64,000 bases of DNA from Bacteroidota bacterium. GTDB lineage: Bacteria; Bacteroidota; Bacteroidia; JACPRZ01. The notes beneath the pieces are model-generated. The model did no database searches. It worked only from the letters and a program-made list of their open reading frames with translations, and was not told where the DNA came from. A program made the translations under genes and the position numbers. Every line of letters starts with the position of its first letter. Position 1 is the stretch's first letter. Below, one piece after another: positions 1 through 8,145 of the stretch. The stretch lies in the NCBI GenBank assembly GCA_016193485.1, contig JACPRZ010000064.1:1-64000 (forward strand). Reading direction: 5' to 3'.

Positions 1-2
1 GC

Positions 3-278
3 GGAGAGGTATTTGTCCCGAATATCTTTTCTCCGAACAATGACGGGAATAACGATGTGTTCTACGTGAGGGGAAAGTGCATTGAGAAAATGCAATGGGT
101 TATCTATAACCGTTGGGGCGCAAAGGTTTTTGAAAGCGATAGCCCGCAAAACGGATGGGACGGATCGTACAAGGGTAAAAATCTTGATGCGGCAGTATTT
201 GTCTGGCATCTGAAATACAAATTATCCATTGATACGGAAGAAAAAACAATGAAAGGAAATATAACCCTTGTGAAATAG
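3..278 (+). CDS. T9SS type B sorting (gliding-motility C-terminal) domain, 3' end of a surface protein
   Basis: The reading frame is open from the window edge; only the last 92 codons are present. It carries the hallmark opening PNIFSPNNDGNND and then IYNRWGAKVFES and GWDG, the pattern of the CHU_C / type B T9SS C-terminal signal that directs cell-surface attachment or secretion in Bacteroidota. The GTG at 57 is an internal codon, not the start. What the cargo domain does cannot be seen here. The stop lies inside the first of two adjacent hairpins. Sorting-domain assignment is secure; the protein's function is unknown. Confidence 0.88.
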   Translation, partial: GEVFVPNIFSPNNDGNNDVFYVRGKCIEKMQWVIYNRWGAKVFESDSPQNGWDGSYKGKNLDAAVFVWHLKYKLSIDTEEKTMKGNITLVK

Positions 279-310
279 CCCCGCCTTTGGCGGGGCTCCC
301 GCTTCGCGGG
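277..310 (+). terminator. Two tandem hairpins after the sorting-domain gene
   Basis: A perfect 9-bp stem with a 3-nt loop (277-297, AGCCCCGCC/GGCGGGGCT) overlaps the stop codon and is followed at once by a second small hairpin, CCCGC-ttc-GCGGG (298-310). There is no strong T-run, so this may be a factor-assisted terminator or simply a copy of the GC-rich palindromic repeats seen elsewhere in the window. Confidence 0.5.
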
Positions 311-411
311 ATTTCACAGGGTAACGCTGGTATACCTATGCTGTTTGAGTTTGCAAATGAACTAATCTCTGTAATCTTTTTGCAAATCTATGTAATCCCT
401 GTATAAGATAG

Positions 412-699
412 GAAACTGCGGGTAAGAAATTTGAAATCATCAGCATCTATCCCATGCCCGCACAGGATAATTTGAATGTAATTATTGCAGTAGGCAAAGA
501 TACCGAAGCGCAAATAGAGGCAGTGAATGTACTCGGGCAAACGGTTATCAGCGAACAAGTGCAATTGCAAAAAGGATATACGGAAGTAAAATTGAATGTG
601 CAGCCGCTTGCCGCGGGAACTTATTTGTTCCGCGTAACATTAATCCCCCCTTCGTTGGGTGGGGGGGCTGAACATAAACAAAAAATGTTTATGAAATAA
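412..699 (+). pseudogene. Orphan remnant of a T9SS type A sorting domain
   Basis: The frame opens after a TAG at 409-411 and reads KKFEIISIYPMPAQDNLNV, then VLGQTV and LAAGTYLFRV, which is the normal C-terminal T9SS type A tail (YPNPA...L.V..VLGQ.V....L..GTYLVRV). The secretion signal and the cargo domain that should precede it are missing, so it looks like the 3' stub of a deleted gene. Near the end a palindromic repeat (about 641-670) inserts residues resembling IPPSLGGGA between the last beta strands. Probably non-functional. Confidence 0.65.
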
Positions 700-812
700 G
701 AACAAGTGCAATCAGCGGCTGAAGCATTAAACATAAAAAAACAGAATACAATTTTCGCAGCAGATACACCGCTCAAAGGCGTATTGCTTTTCGGTATTAT
801 TTCGCGACAACT

Positions 813-2429
813 CTAATTTATAATCACTACTTTGCAGGAAAGTTTAACAATATTATTCTTACTGATGGAGATAAAATATATTCCATTTAGGAAGTTATTG
901 GAGTTTATTTTTAGTCTTGACCTTGTAATTTCTTCGCTCCAAACTGTTTCACCTAAAATGTTTGTAATTACAATATTATCTCCATTATTGATTAAATTCC
1001 CGTCTGCGGTAATGAAGAAATTGTCGTTGATTGGATTAGGAGATATTTGAATTGCACCAGATTTGAAATCTGGATAGATATCTTTTGTCCCGGCAAAACT
1101 GTCGCAACCCCATTCAAGAAAAGTGACGGTATTCTCTTCAAGCGCACTGTCAAGTACAGTGAAGTTTTTATTTGTCAAATAGAGCCAGCCGTTTTTTTCT
1201 GTAATGTTTATTGAATTCAGCGTTAAATTAAAATCATGAGTCAAACAATCAGAATTGCCAGTAGAATCGGTTAAAACGAAATATATATCATCATCTCCAT
1301 TTCCGAAACTGTTTGTGCCTCCCAAAACAACATTATATGAATTATCCAATGAATAACCCCAATAACCCATCTCAAAATCTCCTCCCCCGAAATATTTTGA
1401 GGCAATAGGGTTAAAAAAAGAATCGAAACAAACCATTGACATGTACCAATCATTTGAAGTGGGGATAACACATGTCCCTGAGAACAAATATCTTTTTTTT
1501 GAAGAGTTATAAGATATATAACGCGGTTCAATTACATATCCCGGAGTAATAATACTTTTACAATAATTAACTGTACCGGAATTGCTAATAGATAAAAAAT
1601 ATGCTTGCCCGGAAATTAAATATGTAGAATCATCCATTCTGTTAATAAAATTTCCACCTGAAATATTATTAAACATTTTAAAAAGTACATTATTCCCAAC
1701 TGAATCAATTTTTAAAATAAATGAGACAGAACCACCTGTAATTGTATCAGCTGCTTCTCCTGTCAAAAAAAAGTAGTTGTCAAATGACTTAACTATTGAT
1801 TTTAAATTAATACCATCATATCTAGAATATATTTTTGACCATAATATATTGCCCATATTATCTGTTTTCACAATCATTATTCCCCACGAAAGATTCTGTT
1901 CGGGTTGAAATCTCGTATTAAAAGCCAACATTAAACCATTATCGTTTGTTATCTGAAGTTTTGGACCGGAATTCTTGTACCCATCAGAATATTTTTTTGA
2001 CCATAATAGTTTTCCGATGGAATCGGTTTTTAAAAGACAAATGTTTAAGTAATTACTAAACGCGCTATCATCAAATTCGGCAGCTATTATATATTCTCCA
2101 TTTTCATTTTGTTGTATTGACATACCATATTGTGCGCCCTCAAACTTTCCATACTCCCTAGTCCATAAAACCTCTCCTGCTAAATTTATTTTAGTTAGAA
2201 ATATTACTGAACAACCAAATTTAAAACTTTGAGTTTGCCCGGTAATTGCTACGCAACTATCAAGTGTAAAAATAGCAGATTTCATTCTATCGGCAGGAAC
2301 CTTTCCTATAAATTTCTGAATACTTTGCTGGGAATAAGAGTATTTCCCACCTAAAAAATAGATGAAAAAAAAGAAAAACAGCATAGATTTTTTAAAGTAC
2401 CCAAACAGCATAACAGGATGTTCATTCAA
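813..2429 (-). CDS. Secreted protein with T9SS type A sorting domain
   Basis: A 538-residue protein with an N-terminal hydrophobic signal peptide (a start at Met7, MLFGYFKK, is as plausible as the first Met). The body contains repeated strand motifs of the form LWSKKYS and LWTREYG alternating with D/N-rich turns, typical of the propeller-like delta-repeat proteins common in Bacteroidota. The last ~80 residues form a type A sorting tail (ISPNPINDNFFI, ITNILGETVW, LNGIYFISI). It ends 12 bp upstream of the GH31 stop region and may share a transcript with it. Role unknown: a secreted or cell-surface protein, not an assigned enzyme. Confidence 0.75.
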   Translation of the reverse strand: MNEHPVMLFGYFKKSMLFFFFFIYFLGGKYSYSQQSIQKFIGKVPADRMKSAIFTLDSCVAITGQTQSFKFGCSVIFLTKINLAGEVLWTREYGKFEGAQYGMSIQQNENGEYIIAAEFDDSAFSNYLNICLLKTDSIGKLLWSKKYSDGYKNSGPKLQITNDNGLMLAFNTRFQPEQNLSWGIMIVKTDNMGNILWSKIYSRYDGINLKSIVKSFDNYFFLTGEAADTITGGSVSFILKIDSVGNNVLFKMFNNISGGNFINRMDDSTYLISGQAYFLSISNSGTVNYCKSIITPGYVIEPRYISYNSSKKRYLFSGTCVIPTSNDWYMSMVCFDSFFNPIASKYFGGGDFEMGYWGYSLDNSYNVVLGGTNSFGNGDDDIYFVLTDSTGNSDCLTHDFNLTLNSINITEKNGWLYLTNKNFTVLDSALEENTVTFLEWGCDSFAGTKDIYPDFKSGAIQISPNPINDNFFITADGNLINNGDNIVITNILGETVWSEEITRSRLKINSNNFLNGIYFISISKNNIVKLSCKVVIIN

Positions 2430-2441
2430 AAATACAATTTT

Positions 2442-4106
2442 TTATTCAATAATGATTTTCTTCATTAAAACCCCGTCATCATATATTAGCTTTAAAAAAT
2501 AAATTCCATCCGGCAGGTTGGAAACAGCAATGGTTTTCCTGTCAACTGAAGCGGATCCGTCCTTTGGCGGAAAATTTTTGTGTGCTCCGTGAAAAGGAAT
2601 CTTCTCAATGGTTCTCCCGGTAATATCAATCAAATCAAATGCGTATTCATGAATGTTTCCTGAAGGAATTTCAATGGTAAGAAACGAATTTGCCGGGTTC
2701 GGATAAATTTTCATTTCCCCGGTTTGTAATTCATCGCTGCCGGGAATTACGGCAGAAAGAATAGTGACCATCGGAGAGCCCTCTTTAATAAAAACAGGAA
2801 ATTCGTCCAGCGGCATGGTCCAGAAGAGCATCTGACCGCCATAAAATTTTAACGTGGTATCAAAAAGATAAACCCATTTTATAGTGTCGGGAAATGTATA
2901 ATTAAAATCATTGGATGCGCTGAGCATGGGCACTACTAAAATATCTGTACCGAGCATGTAACTATATTCTGTCTTATTAAAAAAAGTCATCAGCGATTTT
3001 CCCTGCTGGAATGCCGTATCGCCCTGCTCCATGAAATAGGGTATCAGAGCATGGTGAAGATTAACGAATGTCCGGTAAATTTCATCGGTCTCGCTATCAA
3101 ACATCCAAGGACGGTGTTCACCGTTTCCACCATTTTCCATGATGGGGCAGAAAGCGCCCATCTGCGCCCACCTGATTAAAAGTTCCTTTGATCTTCCTTC
3201 AACATAATTAGTATCAAAGCGGAATCCGCCAATGTCGGAACCAAAAGAAAGATATCCCCAGTCAGAAGACCAATACATATTGTTCAGCGCTTTTTTAAGT
3301 CCATTAAAAGTAGCATCCTGATCGCCAACCCAACCGCAAAAAGTTATATCAACAGGAGCAAATGCCGCATAAGGTCCGCCAATATCAAACAATCCGTAAT
3401 TATCAACCGGGCGGGCGGTAATAACCCGGTCATTGCCAAGTACCTGCCTTGAATAATCGTGAAACAGGCGATAATATTGTTCCGAATAATCATTGCGGGT
3501 TACATTTGCCTGAAGATAGGGAGAATAGGGTGCCTGAAAAACATCAAAATCGGTTCCATCGCATTTCCATCCGTCAATGCCCATAGCGAGCGCCTTATCC
3601 ATAAGTGTTTTCCACCAGGCAACGGCATCAGGGTTAAAAAAATCAACTAAACTGCCGTCACCTTTCCACCAGTTTATCACGGTCGAACCGCTTGAGTCAT
3701 TGGCGCACATGAAATAACCCATAGAATCGGCATACGCCCACAGAGGAATGTCAATGTTGATCATACTTGTGATCCATATAAAAACTTTTACATTCTTTGA
3801 ATGAAAGTAATCAATCATCTGCTGGGCGTCAGGGTACAGATTTGTGTCAAACTCAAAAGTATTGTAGCCGGTTTCCCACGGGCTGTCAATGATGATGGCG
3901 CCAACCGGGATGTTATGCGCGAGGTAATCATCAACTAATTGCCGTGCGCTTTGGGTAGTGCCTTCATTTTCCCAAACCCAGTGGGTGAATATCCAGGAAG
4001 GCCAGGGAGGAACTGCCCCCCTCACTCCCCCCGAAGGGGGGAAGAAAGATAAAAGGACAAAGGCAAAAGACAAAAGATAAAATTTTAAAATAAAAGATGC
4101 CTTCAT
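2442..4106 (-). CDS. Glycoside hydrolase family 31 (alpha-glucosidase/xylosidase-like) with T9SS tail
   Basis: The catalytic barrel shows the GH31 nucleophile motif WKCDGTD and the acid/base region GWVGDQDATF, plus FIWITSMIN and GSDIGGFR. The C-terminus is a T9SS type A tail (IYPNPANSFLTIEI, LPDGIYFLKLI), so the enzyme should be secreted or surface-bound and act on an alpha-glycoside outside the cell. At about 555 residues it is short for GH31, because the usual N-terminal beta-sandwich is missing and the barrel follows the signal peptide almost directly. Start chosen at the Met preceding ASFILKFYLLSF; the longer frame to 4145 adds an unconvincing leader. A palindromic repeat at 4021-4045 is translated just after the signal peptide. 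Confidence 0.85.
   Translation of the reverse strand: MKASFILKFYLLSFAFVLLSFFPPSGGVRGAVPPWPSWIFTHWVWENEGTTQSARQLVDDYLAHNIPVGAIIIDSPWETGYNTFEFDTNLYPDAQQMIDYFHSKNVKVFIWITSMINIDIPLWAYADSMGYFMCANDSSGSTVINWWKGDGSLVDFFNPDAVAWWKTLMDKALAMGIDGWKCDGTDFDVFQAPYSPYLQANVTRNDYSEQYYRLFHDYSRQVLGNDRVITARPVDNYGLFDIGGPYAAFAPVDITFCGWVGDQDATFNGLKKALNNMYWSSDWGYLSFGSDIGGFRFDTNYVEGRSKELLIRWAQMGAFCPIMENGGNGEHRPWMFDSETDEIYRTFVNLHHALIPYFMEQGDTAFQQGKSLMTFFNKTEYSYMLGTDILVVPMLSASNDFNYTFPDTIKWVYLFDTTLKFYGGQMLFWTMPLDEFPVFIKEGSPMVTILSAVIPGSDELQTGEMKIYPNPANSFLTIEIPSGNIHEYAFDLIDITGRTIEKIPFHGAHKNFPPKDGSASVDRKTIAVSNLPDGIYFLKLIYDDGVLMKKIIIE
4021..4045. repeat. GC-rich palindromic repeat translated inside the GH31 gene
   Basis: CCCCCC-gaa-GGGGGG (4027-4041) within a longer copy of the ctcac-cccccgaagggg repeat. 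It lies in frame just after the signal peptide and adds residues reading FFPPSGGVRGA. Confidence 0.7.
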
Positions 4107-4221
4107 CCGTAGTTGTTTTATGCCAAAGATAGGAAATCTGGTCAAATTAGTATGCCGTAACCAACACTACCAGAAACAAAATTACAATAACGAAATTAAA
4201 CAGTTGGTCCATAGCCATATG

Positions 4222-4875
4222 TTAAAGTTTTACATACAACCAGATCAGGCCAGGATAAATGATTTGGCTACTTACTCCGGTATCCTGTGTTGTTTGAGTG
4301 CTGAAGAAGGAATTGCCTTCACCAATAAAATAAGTTACAATAATATTTGTTTCTGTTCCTATGAAAATCCTTTTGTTTATCACAAAGTTAATGCCAATGG
4401 TGGCACCAACTCCAATATTAATTTCCTTGTAAAATGATATTCGTTCCGTCTCTATACCTGAAATATTTTCTTTTCGGATTGTTTTTTCTTTTCCCCATTC
4501 AATTATCTGGTCAGGCCCATAGAAAAATTCCCACCTTCCTGTAATTTCTTTTTTCCATTCAAAACCAAACCTTCCGGTTAAAGAATATGAATATGACCGG
4601 TTTACTTCCTGGAAAGGCGGGAACTGTGATCTATGATAGCGTCTGAAGTCACCACCAAGTCCAAACCGGATTGCTTTTTGTCCGAAATCAATCCTGTAAT
4701 TAAGTAAGTACCGAAATGGCTGATAACCGGTATAAATTATCTGATTAATAAAATTCACTGTATTCATTCCGATAATATGGTAAACCCTTGATGTATCAAC
4801 AATATCGGTTGTATCCTGTCCGTTAACCGGTAAAGTACAATAAAATAAAATTATTCCGGTAATCAACCGTTTCAT
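4222..4875 (-). CDS. Uncharacterised secreted/envelope protein
   Basis: A 217-residue protein with an N-terminal signal peptide (MKRLITGIILFYCTLPVNGQ). The mature part is rich in alternating aromatic and polar strands (RFGLGGDFRRYHR, YSLTGRFGFEW, INIGVGATIGINFVI) and ends in a hydrophobic segment finishing LIWLYVKL, consistent with a small outer-membrane beta-barrel. It lies 7 bp downstream of the next similar gene, so the two are probably co-transcribed. No specific function recognised. Confidence 0.6.
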   Translation of the reverse strand: MKRLITGIILFYCTLPVNGQDTTDIVDTSRVYHIIGMNTVNFINQIIYTGYQPFRYLLNYRIDFGQKAIRFGLGGDFRRYHRSQFPPFQEVNRSYSYSLTGRFGFEWKKEITGRWEFFYGPDQIIEWGKEKTIRKENISGIETERISFYKEINIGVGATIGINFVINKRIFIGTETNIIVTYFIGEGNSFFSTQTTQDTGVSSQIIYPGLIWLYVKL

Positions 4876-4882
4876 AAGTATA

Positions 4883-5626
4883 TTATTTGATTATGAAATT
4901 AATCCCAGTATGCAGTCCGAGGGAATAAGAAACCAGCCAGGGTTTTTCGCCATTCAGATAAAATACGGGTAAAACCTGGAATTCCGGTGTGAGATTAAGA
5001 AACCATCTTCCTGAAAGTTTTCTTTCAACAGAATAATAAATAAGAAGCGCTCCATAAGTATATTCTGCCAATCCGTTTTTACCATTATATCCCATAAGGA
5101 ATCCAGGTGAAACATAATAACTATAATATTTTTTTTCAGATTGGTCCGTATATTTGTAATATTCTATTTCTCTTTCTGCAAAACGGTGATTCAGGGAAAT
5201 TCCTGCTGATATACAGAATCGGTAATCCGGAACAGAAAAGTAAAATTTTATTGCAAAGGGAATGGATAAAAATCCAACGGCATAGGTATTTTTCTCTTCT
5301 TTAAATACTTTTTTATTGGTTGTATCCGTATAATAATTCTTATGCAAAATAGTTTGTTTGTTTCCGAATTCCTGGTAAGTAAGTCCTGTCAGGATTGAAA
5401 TATTTTTTCGCAGCCGGAAGGAATAGTGAAATCCTGTTCCAATTACATAAATGGCATTTGAGGAATATTGATTGTAATAATTCTCACCGTAATTTTCAGC
5501 AGCATTTGAAAATCCGTTCCGGTAATAAAAACCAATATTTTGTCTTTGGGTATTGAAAGAAACATCCTGAGCATTCATGATAAAATGGAACAGGCAAAGA
5601 TTAAGCAGGAACAGGCAGGTCTTCAA
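4883..5626 (-). CDS. Probable outer-membrane beta-barrel protein
   Basis: A 247-residue protein with a signal peptide ending near MNAQ. It has repeated barrel-like strands (GTGFHYSFRLRKNISILTGLTYQEFG, SIPFAIKFYFSV, CISAGISLNHRF) and a C-terminal strand LGLHTGINFIIK typical of the PorT-like outer-membrane barrel families of Bacteroidota. First gene of a two-gene unit with the downstream envelope protein (7-bp gap). Transport or structural role unknown. Confidence 0.65.
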   Translation of the reverse strand: MKTCLFLLNLCLFHFIMNAQDVSFNTQRQNIGFYYRNGFSNAAENYGENYYNQYSSNAIYVIGTGFHYSFRLRKNISILTGLTYQEFGNKQTILHKNYYTDTTNKKVFKEEKNTYAVGFLSIPFAIKFYFSVPDYRFCISAGISLNHRFAEREIEYYKYTDQSEKKYYSYYVSPGFLMGYNGKNGLAEYTYGALLIYYSVERKLSGRWFLNLTPEFQVLPVFYLNGEKPWLVSYSLGLHTGINFIIK

Positions 5627-5689
5627 ATGTGCTTACTTGTAAATTTGATTGCAAGATAGTAAAAAACAGTGTTACTGTTTGGGTAGCAT

Positions 5690-5866
5690 TACCACATAGG
5701 CACATAGTACACATAGCCCCGCACATAAGTAATCAGTAATATTAAATATAATTCTTAATATGAAATAACTTATGTGCGGGGCATAGTAATTCACATAGAT
5801 AGTTTTATGTCCATTATCGGAATCCTATGTGTTTTCTCTCTATGTGCCCTATGTGTCTATGTGGTA
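5690..5866. repeat. Nested inverted-repeat element with CACATAG arrays
   Basis: Outer 10-bp perfect inverted repeat TACCACATAG (5690-5699) / CTATGTGGTA (5857-5866). On both flanks the motif CACATAG recurs two or three times in opposite orientation. Inside is a perfect 15-bp inverted repeat GCCCCGCACATAAGT (5716-5730) / ACTTATGTGCGGGGC (5768-5782), and inside that a small ATATTAA/TTAATAT hairpin. No reading frame. It looks like a non-autonomous repeat element between two minus-strand genes. Confidence 0.65.
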
Positions 5867-5914
5867 AAAAAACTAATCCGAACAGTAACAAAACAGTTGA
5901 TCTTATTCCCTCCC

Positions 5915-5930
5915 CCCGATAGATATCGGG
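5915..5930. repeat. CCCGATA-TATCGGG palindrome
   Basis: CCCGATA-ga-TATCGGG, followed by a further half-copy (TTATCGGGA). A near-identical perfect palindrome occurs at about 8038-8045 inside the MITE-like element. It sits downstream of yebC and could act as its terminator. Confidence 0.5.
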
Positions 5931-5974
5931 GTTATCGGGACCCTTTTACCCTTTTATCTTTCCACTTATCTCCC

Positions 5975-6688
5975 TTATCCCATATTATAATACACCATCT
6001 GCACATCATCATCCTGCTCAAGGGCTTCAACCAGTTTGATCACGTCATCTTCGCGGGATTCGTCAAGTTTTACTTTATTGGAAGGAATACGCTGCTTTTC
6101 AGCGCTGATGACGGGGATGTTTTTTTCCTCCAGCGCTTTTGACATGGAACCGAAATCAGCAAATGAAGTGTAAATATAAACTTCACCGCTTTCATTATCA
6201 ACAGCAATATCTTCCAGTCCCGAATCAATCAACTCAAGTTCCATTTCCTCAAGGTTCAGATTTCCTTTCCGGATTTTAAAAACCCCTTTGCGTTCAAAAA
6301 GGAAATCAAGCGAGCCGGTTTTTCCGAGCGTGCCGTTATACCTGGTGAAATACATGCGCACATTGGCAACGGTGCGCGTGGGATTGTCGGTGGCTGTTTC
6401 AATAAGTACCGCTACTCCATGCGGTGCGTATCCCTCATAAACCATTTCCTCAAGGTTAGCCGCATTTTTTTCTGACGCCCTTTTTATTGCCGCATCAATC
6501 CGGTCTTTGGGCATATTCACTCCCTTGGCATTCTGAATGGCAACGCGCAGGCGGGGATTCGTTTCGGGATTAGGTCCTCCCTGTTTTACGGCAATGGCGA
6601 TCTCCTTGCCCATGCGTGTAAACGCTTTTGACATGCGGTCAAAACGCGCGAACATTTTATGCTTGCGCTTTTCAAAGATGCGGCCCAT
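5975..6688 (-). CDS. yebC: YebC/PmpR family protein (TACO1 family)
   Basis: A 237-residue protein of normal family length. Recognisable blocks are RMSKAFTRMGKEIAIAVKQGG, PETNPRLRVAIQNAKGVNMPKD, IDAAIKRAS, YEGYAPHGVA, TDNPTRTVANVRMYF and LGKTGSLDFLFERKGVF. Members are cytoplasmic proteins described as transcription regulators or as translation factors relieving ribosome stalling (mitochondrial TACO1). Gene stands alone between repeats, with a good TAnnTTTG box 44 nt upstream of the start. Confidence 0.95.
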   Translation of the reverse strand: MGRIFEKRKHKMFARFDRMSKAFTRMGKEIAIAVKQGGPNPETNPRLRVAIQNAKGVNMPKDRIDAAIKRASEKNAANLEEMVYEGYAPHGVAVLIETATDNPTRTVANVRMYFTRYNGTLGKTGSLDFLFERKGVFKIRKGNLNLEEMELELIDSGLEDIAVDNESGEVYIYTSFADFGSMSKALEEKNIPVISAEKQRIPSNKVKLDESREDDVIKLVEALEQDDDVQMVYYNMG

Positions 6689-6731
6689 AGTTAAAACAAA
6701 AAGTGTTTTGGGTACTGAAAAAATGCAGTGG

Positions 6732-6739
6732 CAAATTTA
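6732..6739 (-). promoter_or_regulatory. Bacteroidota -7 box for yebC
   Basis: Reads TAAATTTG on the minus strand, a perfect match to TAnnTTTG, 44 nt before the yebC start codon. No convincing -33 TTTG was identified. Confidence 0.55.
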
Positions 6740-6905
6740 CGAAGAATGACCGAATTGGATAATATTTTCTCGAAGTTAAAAACTTAGCGGGAGTTCTATG
6801 GGATTCCAATAACTATTTTATTTTAAATATAATCTTTTTCGCAAATATTGTATTTCGCATCTATTACCAAGTAATTCATCGACTTGTTTTTTTATTGAAA
6901 ATAAT

Positions 6906-7703
6906 TCATTCCACTTCGGCATACCATCCTGTGTTTTCATTTTTCTTTAATGCTGTTCTTATACGATTGAGACTTATTTTAAGAACTGCTTTTGCATCCG
7001 AAAGGTCTTTATCAGAAAGGATATAAAAAACACCCCATTTCTGCGCATAACTCCCATCTTCAGATACAGGATCTACAAATTTTATTCGTTTCCCACCAGT
7101 GAATAAAATCAGTTTCAACCCCTGTTTTTGAACCTCAACATTAAAAAACACTCTTTCAGGAGAGTAATAAAAAATCTTGCGCTTGGCAACCTTTGACCAA
7201 AGTTGCTTGTCGATATCTATCACTACTTTGTGCAACTTTTCGTATATAATTTTACTGTTTGAATAATGTTTGAAAATCAAATTGTGATTTGTTTTTTTTA
7301 ATCTTGTTTCCTTATCGGGTTCCTCTACGGGATAATTTTCATACTTCAAGTATTCATTTTTTAACTCAATAACTTCAATTGCTTTCGGACATTCCTGCCA
7401 ATCATGATCCCAGCAAACTATCATATCGCACTTAGTTCCTTCTTTCATTTTATTCATATGACCATGTCTCTTAAAATCTGATGAACGAAATTCAAATTCA
7501 ATATTAACTTCTTCCCATTGGCCCTTACCAATATATCTTTTTGCGATACAGTCAGGGAAACCCTTGCGAATAGTTTCGATATACAGGTTTAGATCGCCAG
7601 TCAATTTTGAGAAAAGAAAAATAACCCCATTTTCTTCCACGGGTGCGTATACGAGACCTCGGAAATTCAGAAGTTTTCCAACAATATTTTTACGTTTTAT
7701 CAT
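6906..7703 (-). CDS. Nuclease-like protein with C-terminal DUF5655-like domain
   Basis: 265 residues. The N-terminal part (FRGLVYAPVEENGVIFLF, FPDC, EFEFRSSDF, CDMIVCWDHDWQECP, IEVIELK) resembles a restriction-endonuclease-like fold in which D and E residues would form a PD-(D/E)XK-type centre; that catalytic reading is inference. The C-terminal ~100 residues (RVFFNVEVQKQGLKLILF, WGVFYILSDKDLSDAKAVLKISL) match the DUF5655 pattern. Cytoplasmic, single gene with its own TACATTTG box. May be a housekeeping or anti-phage nuclease; activity not established. Confidence 0.55.
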   Translation of the reverse strand: MIKRKNIVGKLLNFRGLVYAPVEENGVIFLFSKLTGDLNLYIETIRKGFPDCIAKRYIGKGQWEEVNIEFEFRSSDFKRHGHMNKMKEGTKCDMIVCWDHDWQECPKAIEVIELKNEYLKYENYPVEEPDKETRLKKTNHNLIFKHYSNSKIIYEKLHKVVIDIDKQLWSKVAKRKIFYYSPERVFFNVEVQKQGLKLILFTGGKRIKFVDPVSEDGSYAQKWGVFYILSDKDLSDAKAVLKISLNRIRTALKKNENTGWYAEVE

Positions 7704-7765
7704 TTTATGAGATTTTATAGGGTTGGCTGGTTACTAATTTTTTCTACTGCCATTGAATAACTTTC

Positions 7766-7773
7766 CAAATGTA
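7766..7773 (-). promoter_or_regulatory. -7 box for the DUF5655 gene
   Basis: TACATTTG on the minus strand, a perfect TAnnTTTG match 63 nt upstream of the start codon at 7703. Confidence 0.5.
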
Positions 7774-7859
7774 CAAAAGTTTTTAATGGAGAATTAGGAT
7801 CATTTGCGATCAGATGCTAATTTATATCAATAGTTTGGATACCATGTAAAAAGGGTGCA

Positions 7860-8079
7860 TGACAAAAGTCCCATTTCCATTTAAAAACCTTATTCTCTTT
7901 TCCTTTAACCTTCATAGAAAAACGATTTTCATTACCATATTAACCTTATTACCTTATTATGTTACAATAAGGTAATAAGGTTTGGCTCATCTATGTATTC
8001 TTTTCTATTAAGGTTAGTTGAATTATGTCCCGATAGCTATCGGGAGGTTTTTTGTGTATCCCCAATGGGACTTTTGTCA
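7860..8079. mobile_element. 220-bp MITE-like element
   Basis: Perfect 16-bp terminal inverted repeats TGACAAAAGTCCCATT (7860-7875) and AATGGGACTTTTGTCA (8064-8079). The interior holds a second perfect inverted repeat, ACCTTATTACCTTATT (7943-7958) / AATAAGGTAATAAGGT (7966-7981), and the palindrome CCCGATAGCTATCGGG followed by a T-run. No coding frame. No clear target-site duplication was found at the ends. Confidence 0.7.
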
Positions 8080-8119
8080 CTCTGTAAAAACGAATATTAT
8101 CAGAAATAATGCAAAATCC

Positions 8120-8127
8120 TACCTTTG
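8120..8127 (+). promoter_or_regulatory. -7 box for the PIF1-like helicase gene
   Basis: TACCTTTG, a perfect TAnnTTTG match, 18 nt before the ATG at 8146, implying a very short leader. It lies 40 bp outside the end of the MITE-like element. Confidence 0.6.
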
Positions 8128-8145
8128 CACCCTTCAATCGCTATT

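Noticed and set aside
1271..1531. 86-residue minus-strand frame
   Set aside because: It is a shadow inside the T9SS protein at 813-2429.
4120..4437. 105-residue plus-strand frame
   Set aside because: It is antisense to the envelope gene at 4222-4875 and has no domain signal.
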